From contig NZ_FMXA01000017.1 in the NCBI RefSeq assembly GCF_900103425.1, positions 1 through 37,527 of the forward strand: a stretch of 37,527 nucleotides of DNA, given 5' to 3'. Numbering within the stretch: the first letter of the stretch is position 1; each line of letters opens with the position of its first letter. Below are positions 15,073-23,802 of this stretch, one piece after another. Position numbers and translations under genes: made by a program. The notes below the pieces were generated by a model, which was given only the letters and a program-made list of their open reading frames with translations, was not told the DNA's origin and made no database searches. Source of the stretch: Dialister histaminiformans. GTDB lineage: Bacteria > Bacillota > Negativicutes > Veillonellales > Dialisteraceae.

Positions 15073-15915
15073 TTACCTCGCTATGCTGGTCACTAATTTA
15101 ATCTTAATGGTTTCCACAGACATTCCGGTGGTATATTCAATTTCGTTCTGAATATAGTTCCGAATAGGCGAAACGAGCGCCTTAATCTGATCCGGTGTTC
15201 TGGAGCCTTTAATCTGCAATGTCAGCTTCAGGATAAGTCCATTCGCCTGCTTATCACTTTTTACGCCGGATACATCGCGAACTTCCACATCAGAAGACAG
15301 CCGTTTTAATGCCCAGGTTACCAGCTGGCGGAACACTTCATCGGCAAAGACGAGTTTCCCATAATAACTGAATACCGGGCGTACCACCGATTTCTCTGCC
15401 GCCGCCAGTTTTTTCCCGATTTTTCCTTTTTTGCGGTAACGGAAAAACTTCAGGGAATCCAGAAGATACCCCTTGAAGTGGGGTTTCAGTTCCATGGTAG
15501 GCACAGGAATGACATGTTTTCCTTCTTTATGCCGCGCTTCGCTGGCCTTCCGTATTTCTTCCGGACGCGCTACTTCCTCGATATGGATATAACGTTTAGG
15601 CGCAGGAAGGTCCAGCGCATGAGTAATCCGGTTGACCATGCGGTCTGATGTTCCCAGAATCAGTATTCTTTCCGGGCGAATCTGATGAATGGCGCGCTTT
15701 ACATCCGCTGCCTGTTCAGCATCCTGAAAAATAGCACGCCGCACGGCCGCGATCTTACTTTCTTCTTTTTTGGCTGAAGAACCGGCCACCCAGCGGTTAT
15801 GATAAATCAGGATTCCATCATCAATAATGCAGGCACATCGATTTTCATAAGCCACCACCAGAGCTCTGTCACTTTTACCCGTTCCCGGCGGTCCTATAAA
15901 TGCAAATACTTCCAT
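15073..15915 (-). CDS. P-loop NTPase with C-terminal Asp23/Gls24-like domain
   Basis: This 280-residue protein starts directly with a nucleotide-binding motif, GPPGTGKS at residues 8-15. A basic linker (GYLLDSLKFFRYRKKGKIGKK, about 149-169) follows. From about residue 177 the pattern of an alternating helix, a V-x-V strand and NGLILKLTLQIKG, ending in a helix and TTGMSVETIKIKL, resembles the Asp23/Gls24 (DUF322) alkaline-shock fold. Function is not known; the fusion suggests an ATP-dependent factor tied to the cell envelope or stress, by analogy with Asp23 only. GGGAGG eight bases before ATG supports the start. It is monocistronic with its own promoter and terminator. Confidence 0.7.
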   Translation of the reverse strand: MEVFAFIGPPGTGKSDRALVVAYENRCACIIDDGILIYHNRWVAGSSAKKEESKIAAVRRAIFQDAEQAADVKRAIHQIRPERILILGTSDRMVNRITHALDLPAPKRYIHIEEVARPEEIRKASEARHKEGKHVIPVPTMELKPHFKGYLLDSLKFFRYRKKGKIGKKLAAAEKSVVRPVFSYYGKLVFADEVFRQLVTWALKRLSSDVEVRDVSGVKSDKQANGLILKLTLQIKGSRTPDQIKALVSPIRNYIQNEIEYTTGMSVETIKIKLVTSIAR

Positions 15916-15951
15916 AATGCTATCCTCCCATTGCCTGTATACATTTCTTTA

Positions 15952-15960
15952 ATTATATCA
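15952..15960 (-). promoter_or_regulatory. promoter of the P-loop/Asp23-like gene
   Basis: Extended -10 TGA-TATAAT on the minus strand (TATAAT at 15952-15957), about 36 bases upstream of the start codon. The -35 region is poor. Confidence 0.55.
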
Positions 15961-16009
15961 CGGATTGCCGTTTAACGACCTGTTCACCCCATATAAGCAG
16001 CCTGATAAA

Positions 16010-16048
16010 CAAATATGGCATGATACGACTCATCTGTCGTATCATGCC
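16010..16048 (-). terminator. murB terminator
   Basis: Perfect 13-bp stem (arms 16036-16048 and 16017-16029) with a 6-base loop, 33 bases after the murB stop, followed on the minus strand by ATATTTGTTT. The U tract is weak but the hairpin is strong. Confidence 0.65.
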
Positions 16049-16080
16049 ATCAAAGGGCGTTGGTATATCCGGAAGATATC

Positions 16081-16980
16081 TTATTCTTCTCCGATAATCC
16101 TTACTTCCGGTTCAATATCCACATCAAATTCTGCCTTTACACGGGTCTGTATTTCGGAAATGAGATTAAGCATGTCGTTGCAGCTGGCATTTCCCTTATT
16201 GACCAGGAATCCCGCATGTTTTGTACTTACCTGAGCATCACCTACCGCGAATCCCTTAAGTCCGAGATTTTCGAGCATCTGCCCTACAAAATGGCCGGTT
16301 GGTCTCTTGAAGGTAGATCCGGCACTGCGGTCCTGAAGCGGCTGTTTCGCTTTCCGGCGGGAATTGTACTCATCCATCTTTTCCTTAATCACATCTTTAG
16401 GAGCCGGCGTCATGTCCAGTGTAATATCCACAATAATCTCATGATTACTCATGAACAGACTGTGCCGATAGGAATATTCCAGCTCGTGACCATAGTAATG
16501 ATGGAGATGCCCCTTCATATCACAGGAAGTGATTTCCGAGACAATCTGACTCATTTCTCCCCCATAAGCGCCCGCATTCATATAGGCTGCTCCTCCGAGT
16601 GTCCCCGGGATACCTCCGGCAAATTCCATACCGGAAAGTCCGGCCTTGCATGCCTCTCTGGCAGTCCTTACCGTACTTACCCCGGCTTCTGCGCAGATTT
16701 TGTTGCCGCTGACCGCAATATTCTGCATCCGTGATGTACATACTACCACACCGCGGATTCCCTTATCCCTCACCAGCAGATTGGCGCCTCCGCCCATGAC
16801 CGTAAGAGGCACACCTCTGGCTTCTGTTTCCCGGACCACGGCACAAAGTTCCTCCTTAGATGCAGGAAGCAGAAAATAGTCTGCCGGTCCGCCAATCCCA
16901 AAGGTGGTATGCCGACTCATCGGTTCGGATTCCTTAATCTGTCTGGCATCTAAAATATCATATAAAAAGTTGAAGTCCAT
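16081..16980 (-). CDS. murB: UDP-N-acetylenolpyruvoylglucosamine reductase
   Basis: This 299-residue FAD enzyme reduces UDP-GlcNAc-enolpyruvate to UDP-MurNAc, the second committed step of peptidoglycan synthesis. The FAD-binding region shows GGGANLLV (63-70) and GGIPGTLGGAAYMNAGAYG (122-140). The proton-donor serine is Ser222 in SAGSTFKRP, and PEVR near the C-terminus holds the conserved Glu292. The length fits type II MurB. The ribosome binding site is weak (AGAGAAGA), but the promoter upstream is excellent. A 12-bp perfect palindrome (CGGGATATCCCG, 17004-17015) lies in the leader. Confidence 0.96.
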   Translation of the reverse strand: MDFNFLYDILDARQIKESEPMSRHTTFGIGGPADYFLLPASKEELCAVVRETEARGVPLTVMGGGANLLVRDKGIRGVVVCTSRMQNIAVSGNKICAEAGVSTVRTAREACKAGLSGMEFAGGIPGTLGGAAYMNAGAYGGEMSQIVSEITSCDMKGHLHHYYGHELEYSYRHSLFMSNHEIIVDITLDMTPAPKDVIKEKMDEYNSRRKAKQPLQDRSAGSTFKRPTGHFVGQMLENLGLKGFAVGDAQVSTKHAGFLVNKGNASCNDMLNLISEIQTRVKAEFDVDIEPEVRIIGEE

Positions 16981-17056
16981 TTATTCTTCTCTTTCTTTCC
17001 ATACGGGATATCCCGCATCCCCTCTGTAATAATTCTACAGAAATACAATCTACTTT

Positions 17057-17085
17057 ATTATATGAATTGCGCCATGTATCGTCAA
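17057..17085 (-). promoter_or_regulatory. murB promoter
   Basis: TTGACG (17080-17085), 17-base spacer, TATAAT (17057-17062) on the minus strand. The leader of about 70 bases contains CTGTA-N7-TACAG (17024-17040) and the palindrome CGGGATATCCCG. Confidence 0.8.
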
Positions 17086-17113
17086 TATCATTTACAACCG
17101 GTGAATTCATCCT

Positions 17114-17162
17114 GCAGAACAGAGCCCCTGAATGTCGATGACATTCAGGGGCTCTGTTCTGC
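17114..17162 (-). terminator. rbs operon hairpin (23-bp perfect stem)
   Basis: Arms 17114-17136 and 17140-17162 are perfectly complementary with a 3-base loop (GAT). It lies 70 bases downstream of rbsB. There is no T run on the minus strand, so it may stabilise the 3' end as well as, or instead of, terminating transcription. Confidence 0.6.
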
Positions 17163-17231
17163 TTTCGCAGATTTATATCAAGTTGTCTTTGGGTTATGGG
17201 AACAAGCCGGAAATTCAGTCTGTCCTAACGA

Positions 17232-18137
17232 TTACTGCTTAGTTACGAGCTTCAGATCAATCGGAATGCTCTTTTCAACCTTTTCGCCCTTAACGAGCTT
17301 CAGAGCGGTGTCAACACCAATGACACCCATCTGATCTGGCTGCTGAGCAATTGTCGCAATCATATCACCGGAATTAACAGCCTTAACGCCATCTTCAGTT
17401 CCGTCAAATCCGACTACGAGAATGTTCTTGCCTGCGCTCTTAGCTGCGCTGATTGCACCCAAAGCCATTTCATCATTCTGTGCGAAAATGGCCTTGATGT
17501 TTGGATTTGCCTGCAGCATGTTTTCTGCTACAGTCAGGCCCTTACTTCTGTCGAAGTCAGCATTCTGCTTAGCAACAACCTTCAGCTTCTTATCCGCAAT
17601 GTTGTGGAAACCCTGTCCACGTTCACGGGTAGCAGAAGCGCCTGGGATACCTTCCAGTTCAGCAACTTCAGCACCTTCACCCAGCTTCTGTACCAGGAAG
17701 TCAGCTGCCATTTCGCCGCCCTTGATATTGTTGGAGGCGATGTGGGTTACTACTTCACCGGAATCAGAAGAACGGTCAATGGTGATTACCGGAATCTTGG
17801 CATCGTTAGCTGCGACAACAGAGTTGCCAATAGCGGCGGAGTCAACCGGGTTAACGATCAGAACGTTAACGCCCTGTTCAATCAGGTCGGAAACGTCATT
17901 AGCCTGCTTAGCCGGGTCATTCTGTGCGTCAACAATCTTAACGTCTACGCCCTGCTTAGCTGCTTCAGCCTTAACGCTGTCTGCCATCTTAACAAAGAAT
18001 GGATTGTTCTGTGTGGAAACAGAAAAACCAATGGTAATCTTCTTATCAGAAGATGCTGCATCCTGATCAGAACCACAGCCTGCAACAGACAGGAGAGCTG
18101 CACCGATCATACAAGATAATGCTAATTTTTTTAACAA
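17232..18137 (-). CDS. rbsB: ribose ABC transporter, substrate-binding lipoprotein
   Basis: This 301-residue periplasmic-binding-type protein delivers ribose to the RbsAC transporter. A lipoprotein signal peptide is evident: KK at 3-4, a hydrophobic core, and lipobox VAGC with Cys21 as the lipidation site. The mature part reads as a RbsB/LacI-type two-lobe binding protein (KKITIGFSVSTQNNPFF, NPVDSAAIG, GFDGTEDG). The start is a TTG, 14 bases after rbsC, with GGGGG upstream; no ATG fits the signal peptide. It is the last gene of rbsKDACB. Confidence 0.94.
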   Translation of the reverse strand: MLKKLALSCMIGAALLSVAGCGSDQDAASSDKKITIGFSVSTQNNPFFVKMADSVKAEAAKQGVDVKIVDAQNDPAKQANDVSDLIEQGVNVLIVNPVDSAAIGNSVVAANDAKIPVITIDRSSDSGEVVTHIASNNIKGGEMAADFLVQKLGEGAEVAELEGIPGASATRERGQGFHNIADKKLKVVAKQNADFDRSKGLTVAENMLQANPNIKAIFAQNDEMALGAISAAKSAGKNILVVGFDGTEDGVKAVNSGDMIATIAQQPDQMGVIGVDTALKLVKGEKVEKSIPIDLKLVTKQ

Positions 18138-18151
18138 CTAAATGTACCCCC

Positions 18152-19090
18152 TTAAGATTTCTTGCGATCCATAAGAACTGCAAGAAGAATAACAATCCCT
18201 TTGACAACTTGCTGATAGAAACTGGATACGTTAAGAATATTAAGACCATTATTCAGTGTAGCAATGATCAGCGCACCAACCAGAGTGCCGGAAACGCTGC
18301 CCTTACCACCGGACATACTGGTTCCACCGAGCGCTACGGCCGCGATGGCATCGAGTTCATAACCCGTACCGGCGGTCGGCTGTGCAGAATTCAGACGGGA
18401 GGTAAGAATAGCGCCAGCCACTGCGCAGAGCAGGCCGGACAGTGCATATGCAAAGATCTTAACTTTGTTGATCTTAATACCGGAAATAAAGGAAACCTTT
18501 TCATTACCACCTACGGCATAGGTATGGCGACCAAGAGGTGTCTTACCGAGCACGAGATACAGGATGGCAAAAGTAATCAGCATGACAATGGCCGGAACCG
18601 GAATTCCCAGAAGGTATCCCTGGCCGAGGGCATGGAAGAATGAATCTGTTTCAAATCCGCTGATTGGGTTACCATCGGTGAAAACAAGGGTTGTACCACG
18701 GTAAATGGTCATAGTTGCCAGTGTAGCAATAAATGGAACCAGACGGCCATAAGCAATAATAACACCGTTGACCAAGCCCAGGCCAATGCCAAGGACAGCC
18801 GCCAGAACCATGGATACTTCCGGGCTCATTCCGTTGGCAATGGCATTAGCCATTACCGCACTGGTCAGAGCCAGAATACTGCCGACTGACAGGTCAATGC
18901 CGCCGGTAAGAATGACAAAGGTCATCCCAAATGCAATCAATGCGTTAATGGAAACCTGACGAAGCAGATTTCTCAGGTTAGATGGATCAATGAAATCATT
19001 ATTCAGAACAGCCAGTACGATAAAGAGAAGGACCAGACCAATTAAAGGTCCCATTTCTCTGGCTAAACTTTTTATTCTTTCTGGACTCAT
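18152..19090 (-). CDS. rbsC: ribose ABC transporter permease
   Basis: This 312-residue polytopic membrane protein of the BPD_transp_2 family forms the ribose channel. Hydrophobic helices span most of its length, with the family region VILTGGIDLSVGSILALTS near residue 75 and ALGGTSMSGGKGSVSGTLVGA near the C-terminus. The longest frame starts 36 codons earlier inside rbsA; I use the ATG at 19090, four bases after the rbsA stop, with GGGAGG in the end of rbsA as ribosome binding site. It pairs with the RbsA ATPase. Confidence 0.94.
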   Translation of the reverse strand: MSPERIKSLAREMGPLIGLVLLFIVLAVLNNDFIDPSNLRNLLRQVSINALIAFGMTFVILTGGIDLSVGSILALTSAVMANAIANGMSPEVSMVLAAVLGIGLGLVNGVIIAYGRLVPFIATLATMTIYRGTTLVFTDGNPISGFETDSFFHALGQGYLLGIPVPAIVMLITFAILYLVLGKTPLGRHTYAVGGNEKVSFISGIKINKVKIFAYALSGLLCAVAGAILTSRLNSAQPTAGTGYELDAIAAVALGGTSMSGGKGSVSGTLVGALIIATLNNGLNILNVSSFYQQVVKGIVILLAVLMDRKKS

Positions 19091-19094
19091 ATGT

Positions 19095-20576
19095 TTACTT
19101 TCCTCCCGTAGCCAGTGTGATGACGCTTTCCTGAGTTGCGCCCTGACTTTCCAAAATGCCTGCCACTGTACCTTCGTGGATAACCATAATCCGGTCACTC
19201 ATTCCGAGTACTTCCGGTAATTCCGAAGATACCATGATAATGCTTACACCCTGTTCAGTCAGTTTATTCATCAAATCATAAATATCTTTCTTTGCCCCAA
19301 CGTCAATCCCACGTGTCGGTTCATCCAGAATAATAAGCTGTGGATCCATTCCGAGCCACTTGGCAATGACTACCTTCTGCTGATTGCCGCCGGAAAGTGT
19401 GCCTACAGGAAGATGTATATCCTGGGCCTTAACCCCTAAGGCAATGGCAAGCTTCTGGGCGAAAGTAAATTCTTCTTTTCCGTTAATCCAGAAATGGTGT
19501 GCCAGACGGCTATCACTGGGCAGCGCAATATTATTGGCAATGGAAAAATCCAGTACCAGGCCTTCCGTCTTTCTGCTTTCTGTCACAAAGCCAAAACCAT
19601 AGTCAATGGCATCTTTTGGCTTATTGATGTGAATTTCCCGGCCATGCCAGAACAATTTGCCGGATTCATGGGGATCTACGCCGAAAATGGCGCGCATAAT
19701 TTCTGTTCGACCAGCCCCCATGAGACCAGATACCCCCAGAATTTCACCTTTTCGCAGATTAAAGGAAATATCCTTAAATACTCCCGGCTGGGTGAAATGT
19801 TCTACGCGGAACACCTCTTCCCCTGGAATAGTGGTTCTGGCCGGATAATATTCATCAATGGTACGGCCAACCATATCCGTTACAATCTGTTCCATCGTCG
19901 TTTCTTCCGTAGGACGGGTGCTGATGGTCTGCCCATCTCGCATAACGGTGATGGTATCGCAGTTAGCGAAAACTTCCTCCATACGGTGGGAAATATAGAT
20001 AATGGATACGCCCTGTTTCTTCAGGCGTGCCATTACTTCAAAAAGTCTGTTGGTTTCCCTTTCAGTCAGTGCCGCTGTCGGCTCATCCATGATGACCACC
20101 TGGGCATTAGACATAAGAGCGCGGATGATTTCCACCATCTGCTGCTGACCAACAGAGCAGGTACCTGCAATGGCATCCAGTGGTAAATCTATACCTACTT
20201 CTTTGCACTTAGCCAGCGCAATTTCCTTCATCTTTTTGAAATCAATCAGTCCAAATCTGTTTTTGGGCTGCTTTAACATGAACAGATTTTCAAGAACAGT
20301 CAGATTCTGCCAGATATTTAATTCCTGGTGAATGAAGGTAATCCCATGCTGTTCAGCTTCCAGATTGTTTTTATAAACAACTTCCTGTCCATCCACTATG
20401 ATTGTCCCCGAATCAGCCTTAAGAAGCCCTGTCAGTATATTCATCATAGTTGACTTGCCAGCGCCGTTTTCCCCCATGAGAGCATGTATTTCACCCGGAC
20501 GGATATGGAGATTAACTCCGCGCAGAACCCGATTCTGTCCGAAAGATTTAGTTATCTCTTTCAGAATAATATCCAT
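19095..20576 (-). CDS. rbsA: ribose ABC transporter ATP-binding protein (tandem ABC domains)
   Basis: This 493-residue protein has two ABC modules that power ribose import. Module 1 has Walker A GENGAGKS at residues 35-42, signature-like CSVGQQQ and Walker B VVIMDEP. Module 2 has a degenerate P-loop (GLMGAGRTE) but a good LSGGNQQK signature and LIILDEPTRGID. This asymmetry is usual in monosaccharide ABC ATPases. It lies 19 bases downstream of rbsD. Confidence 0.95.
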   Translation of the reverse strand: MDIILKEITKSFGQNRVLRGVNLHIRPGEIHALMGENGAGKSTMMNILTGLLKADSGTIIVDGQEVVYKNNLEAEQHGITFIHQELNIWQNLTVLENLFMLKQPKNRFGLIDFKKMKEIALAKCKEVGIDLPLDAIAGTCSVGQQQMVEIIRALMSNAQVVIMDEPTAALTERETNRLFEVMARLKKQGVSIIYISHRMEEVFANCDTITVMRDGQTISTRPTEETTMEQIVTDMVGRTIDEYYPARTTIPGEEVFRVEHFTQPGVFKDISFNLRKGEILGVSGLMGAGRTEIMRAIFGVDPHESGKLFWHGREIHINKPKDAIDYGFGFVTESRKTEGLVLDFSIANNIALPSDSRLAHHFWINGKEEFTFAQKLAIALGVKAQDIHLPVGTLSGGNQQKVVIAKWLGMDPQLIILDEPTRGIDVGAKKDIYDLMNKLTEQGVSIIMVSSELPEVLGMSDRIMVIHEGTVAGILESQGATQESVITLATGGK

Positions 20577-20595
20577 TGTTTCCTAACCTTTCTGT

Positions 20596-21000
20596 TTAAA
20601 AGATACATGCAGACTGAAGAACGACATTGGAAAATGGAGTCGTTTCTCCGGTGCGGATTACGGCCTTGGAGTTAACCGTCAGCTTCTTAAATTCTTCATG
20701 GCTGGAAAGAACTACCCATTCCACTTCATTTTCCGGGAAAACTTCATGCATGGCTTTCCACTGCTTCGGATTTTCTTTTTCCATTTCCGGAGCTACATAG
20801 ATTTTTTCAATCTTCATGTACTTAGCCACTTCAGACACCACATCGATAAAGGACGGCTGTCCAAAACGAAGTGCCAGATCGATTTTCTTCACTCCGGATG
20901 GCACCGGAAGACCGCAATCTCCGATGGTCATCTGATCGGTGTGTCCCATATCAGCCAGTACTTTGGCAATTTCACTATTTAAAATTCCTGTTTTTTGCAT
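20596..21000 (-). CDS. rbsD: D-ribose pyranase
   Basis: This 134-residue protein interconverts the pyranose and furanose forms of ribose so that RbsK can use it. The N-terminus MQKTGILNSEIAKVLADMGH places the catalytic His20 correctly, and GDCGLPVP follows. It overlaps the end of rbsK by 22 bases, with GAGGA nine bases before its ATG, indicating coupled translation. Confidence 0.95.
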   Translation of the reverse strand: MQKTGILNSEIAKVLADMGHTDQMTIGDCGLPVPSGVKKIDLALRFGQPSFIDVVSEVAKYMKIEKIYVAPEMEKENPKQWKAMHEVFPENEVEWVVLSSHEEFKKLTVNSKAVIRTGETTPFSNVVLQSACIF

Positions 21001-21878
21001 GACAGCATTTCCTCCACTTCACTGCGCCAGGGCATACCTCCCTGTGCACCAATTTTCTGTACGGAAAGTGCAGCGGCCGCATTGGCAAAACGAACCGCGT
21101 CTTTCATTGGCTGTTTTTCCGCTCTGGCTACAGCAAAGGCTCCATTAAATGTATCCCCTGCACCTGTCGTGTCCTTTACCGGCACCTTGAATCCGGGAAC
21201 AACGACTTCGCCTTCTCCCTCATGAGCAAAAGCCACACCATCTCCACCGATGGTCATGATGAGTTTATCCGGATGCGCAGACAGTATTTCACTTCTGGAC
21301 ATTCCAGGGAACATCAGCTTGGCTTCATGTTCATTCGGGGTAATATAAGAAGCTTTTTCCATCCATTCTTCCGGTGTATCCGCAAAAGGTGCAGGATTCA
21401 GAAGTACCTTGACTCCTGCCTCTGCACACTTCTTCACCACATAATCAATGGTTTCCATAGGAATTTCATACTGCAGTAATACGATTTCAGCTGTGGAAAT
21501 CATATCCCAGGCTCTGTCCACTTCTTCCGGTCCAACTTCCGCATTTGCCCCTTTAATGACAATAATGCTATTGTCTCCTTCTGCAAGTGTAATATGTGCT
21601 GTTCCTGTCGTAGTTCCTTTACGGGTGAATACATAGTCGGTATGTACATGACTTTCCTTCAGGCTATCTGTAATGATTCTACCGTAATCATCATCGCCAA
21701 TACAACCAACCATATATACTTCCGCGCCAAGACGGGCAGCTGCTACTGCCTGATTGGCTCCCTTTCCACCAGGAGAAACAATCAGACGGTCTCCCATAAC
21801 GGTTTCTCCTGCATGAGGTCTCCGCTGTGCTTCTACAGTAATATCCACATTACAACTGCCTATAACTGCAATATGCAT
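20979..21878 (-). CDS. rbsK: ribokinase
   Basis: This 299-residue PfkB-family kinase makes ribose 5-phosphate. GGKGANQA at residues 37-44 is the ribokinase-type substrate motif, and DTTGAGDTF (236-244) carries the catalytic Asp242. The frame is open eight codons further upstream, but GGAGGG five bases before the ATG at 21878 and the family start MHIAVIGS decide the start. It is the first gene of the rbsKDACB operon; the repressor gene rbsR, present in Bacillus, is not here. Confidence 0.95.
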   Translation of the reverse strand: MHIAVIGSCNVDITVEAQRRPHAGETVMGDRLIVSPGGKGANQAVAAARLGAEVYMVGCIGDDDYGRIITDSLKESHVHTDYVFTRKGTTTGTAHITLAEGDNSIIVIKGANAEVGPEEVDRAWDMISTAEIVLLQYEIPMETIDYVVKKCAEAGVKVLLNPAPFADTPEEWMEKASYITPNEHEAKLMFPGMSRSEILSAHPDKLIMTIGGDGVAFAHEGEGEVVVPGFKVPVKDTTGAGDTFNGAFAVARAEKQPMKDAVRFANAAAALSVQKIGAQGGMPWRSEVEEMLSCKKQEF

Positions 21879-21889
21879 AAATCCCTCCA

Positions 21890-21899
21890 TATACGTATA
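21890..21899. repeat. 10-bp palindrome in rbs leader
   Basis: TATACGTATA lies between the rbs promoter and the rbsK ribosome binding site. It could be part of an operator; no regulator gene is nearby. Confidence 0.3.
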
Positions 21900-21915
21900 C
21901 ACTTTTCAACGTCTT

Positions 21916-21945
21916 ATCATAAATCATTTTCGCCCCATTTGTCTA
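21916..21945 (-). promoter_or_regulatory. rbs operon promoter
   Basis: TAGACA (21940-21945), 18-base spacer, TATGAT (21916-21921) on the minus strand, about 40 bases upstream of rbsK. Confidence 0.65.
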
Positions 21946-22081
21946 TACTTTTCCGATAATTATATGTGAGAATCCTATTATAGCTGTTTATAAAGTGGAT
22001 AAATATCTGTACAAAAATCCTCTTTCCCGAACATTCCGACCATCTGGTCTCCTTCCTGTTTCTGCCGCCTTTCATTCCACA

Positions 22082-22121
22082 GAAAAAGCATCCCTGAATT
22101 TCATATGAATACCGGGATGCT
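22082..22121 (-). terminator. fumC terminator
   Basis: On the minus strand AGCATCCC (22114-22121) pairs with GGGATGCT (22087-22094), followed by five T. It lies about 40 bases after the fumC stop. Confidence 0.8.
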
Positions 22122-22162
22122 ATTTCTATCTGTCAATTTACCTGATACGGGAATGACACGGA

Positions 22163-23554
22163 TTAATCATCATCTTCCACCATGGTCATAGCCTTTGGAT
22201 CGACATGCTGATCATATTCTTCCGCAGTCATGAAGCCAAGTTCAACAGCCGCTTCCTTAAGGGTGATATTATCTTCAAATGCCTTATTGGCAATCTTAGC
22301 CGCATTGTCATGACCGATTACCGGAGATAATGCGGTAACCAACATAAGGGAACGTTTTACCAGTTCATTCATCTTTTCTTCAATAGGCTTGATACCGCGT
22401 GCACAGTGCTTATTGAAGGAAGCAATAACCTGTCCCAGCAGTTTTACGGATTCAATGAATGTAGCCGCAATAACCGGTGCGAACACATTCAGTTCAAAAT
22501 TGCCCTGAGAAGCCGCCATAGAAATGACTGACTGGTTACCATGAACACGACATGCCACCATGGTTACCGCTTCACACTGTGTCGGATTAACCTTGCCTGG
22601 CATAATGGAGGAACCTGGTTCATTGGCCGGAATGGAGATTTCTCCCAATCCTGCCTTAGGTCCGCTGGCGAGCATCCGGACATCGTTTGCAATCTTCATC
22701 ATGTCCATAGCCAGGGCTTCCAGTGCACCGTGAGCAAATACCAGGCTATCACGTCCGGTAAGTGCATAAAATTTATTTTCTTCGGAGTAGAATGGCAGAC
22801 CTACCTGATCACATACCGCACTGGCTGCTGCGTCACCAAATCCCTTAGGTGCATTCAATCCGGTACCAACGGCGGTTCCCCCAATAGCCAGTCCCAGCAG
22901 ATGCTGTTCTGCATCCTTAATCATGCTCTTGCTGCGACGCAGAAGGGTCATCCATCCGGACATTTCCTGACCAAAAGTCAGCGGTACGGCATCCTGCAGA
23001 TGGGTGCGGCCAATCTTAACGATATGCATATATTTTTCACTGCGGAACTGGAATGTTGTGATCAGTTCATCCAGTGGATTATAAAGGTAATCATGAAGTG
23101 CCTTAACAGCGGCAATATGCATAGCTGTCGGGAAGGTGTCATTGGAAGACTGCGAGCAGTTTACATCATCATTCGGATGAACAATTTTATCGCTGCCTGC
23201 ATCATGCAGCTTCTGTGTAGCAATGTGGGCAATTACTTCATTGACATTCATATTGGTCTGTGTGCCGGACCCGGTCTGATATACAACCAGCGGGAATTCG
23301 TCATCCCATTTGCCCTTTATGATTTCATCGCAGGTTTCCTGAATAGCATCTTTCTTGAAACGATCAATCTTCCCCATGTCAAAATTAACTTTTGCACAGG
23401 CCTTCTTAAGAACAGCTAATGCATAGATAATTTCCATCGGCATTCTTTCTCCGATTTTAAAGTTCTTGTGGGATCTTTCAGTCTGGGCTCCCCATTTGTG
23501 ATCTGCCGGGACCAGTACTTCACCTAACGCATCATGTTCTTTTCTAAATTCCAT
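22163..23554 (-). CDS. fumC: fumarate hydratase, class II
   Basis: This 463-residue enzyme interconverts fumarate and malate. Signature GSSIMPGKVNP at 314-324 carries the flexible SS loop, GSGTQTNMNVNEV (95-107) is the substrate region, and GRTHLQDA (182-189) holds the catalytic His185. The open frame starts 20 codons earlier; AAAGGAG eight bases before the ATG at 23554 defines the start. It is monocistronic, with a terminator downstream and an extended -10 promoter upstream bearing two palindromes. In an anaerobic Negativicute it would serve the reductive branch to succinate (inference). Confidence 0.95.
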   Translation of the reverse strand: MEFRKEHDALGEVLVPADHKWGAQTERSHKNFKIGERMPMEIIYALAVLKKACAKVNFDMGKIDRFKKDAIQETCDEIIKGKWDDEFPLVVYQTGSGTQTNMNVNEVIAHIATQKLHDAGSDKIVHPNDDVNCSQSSNDTFPTAMHIAAVKALHDYLYNPLDELITTFQFRSEKYMHIVKIGRTHLQDAVPLTFGQEMSGWMTLLRRSKSMIKDAEQHLLGLAIGGTAVGTGLNAPKGFGDAAASAVCDQVGLPFYSEENKFYALTGRDSLVFAHGALEALAMDMMKIANDVRMLASGPKAGLGEISIPANEPGSSIMPGKVNPTQCEAVTMVACRVHGNQSVISMAASQGNFELNVFAPVIAATFIESVKLLGQVIASFNKHCARGIKPIEEKMNELVKRSLMLVTALSPVIGHDNAAKIANKAFEDNITLKEAAVELGFMTAEEYDQHVDPKAMTMVEDDD

Positions 23555-23600
23555 GAAAATCGCTCCTTTATGATAATGATTACAGAATAAATCTAACATC

Positions 23601-23647
23601 GTGCAATTATGCACTTTTATTGTAACACGTTACGCCTTTCCCGTGAA
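23601..23647 (-). promoter_or_regulatory. fumC promoter with two operator-like palindromes
   Basis: TTCACG (23642-23647), 17-base spacer, TGT-extended TACAAT (23619-23624) on the minus strand. GTAAC-AC-GTTAC (23622-23633) overlaps the -10 and GTGCA-ATTA-TGCAC (23601-23614) covers the expected start of transcription. Confidence 0.55.
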
Positions 23648-23764
23648 TACCTGCTTTATGCATACACTTAAAGCGTGGTACAATATAAATAAGTGTAGAA
23701 ATTCATCTTTTATCTTAATCTCTGACCAATGTGCGGCTCTCCCCTACCTATTTTTCCCGACATA

Positions 23765-23773
23765 TGCTATAAT
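23765..23773 (+). promoter_or_regulatory. SRP RNA promoter
   Basis: Extended -10 TGC-TATAAT on the plus strand (TATAAT at 23768-23773). No good -35. Transcription would begin near 23780, just before the SRP RNA stem. Confidence 0.6.
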
Positions 23774-23802
23774 ACTCTTACGTTATATTGCAATTCTGAT
23801 TT

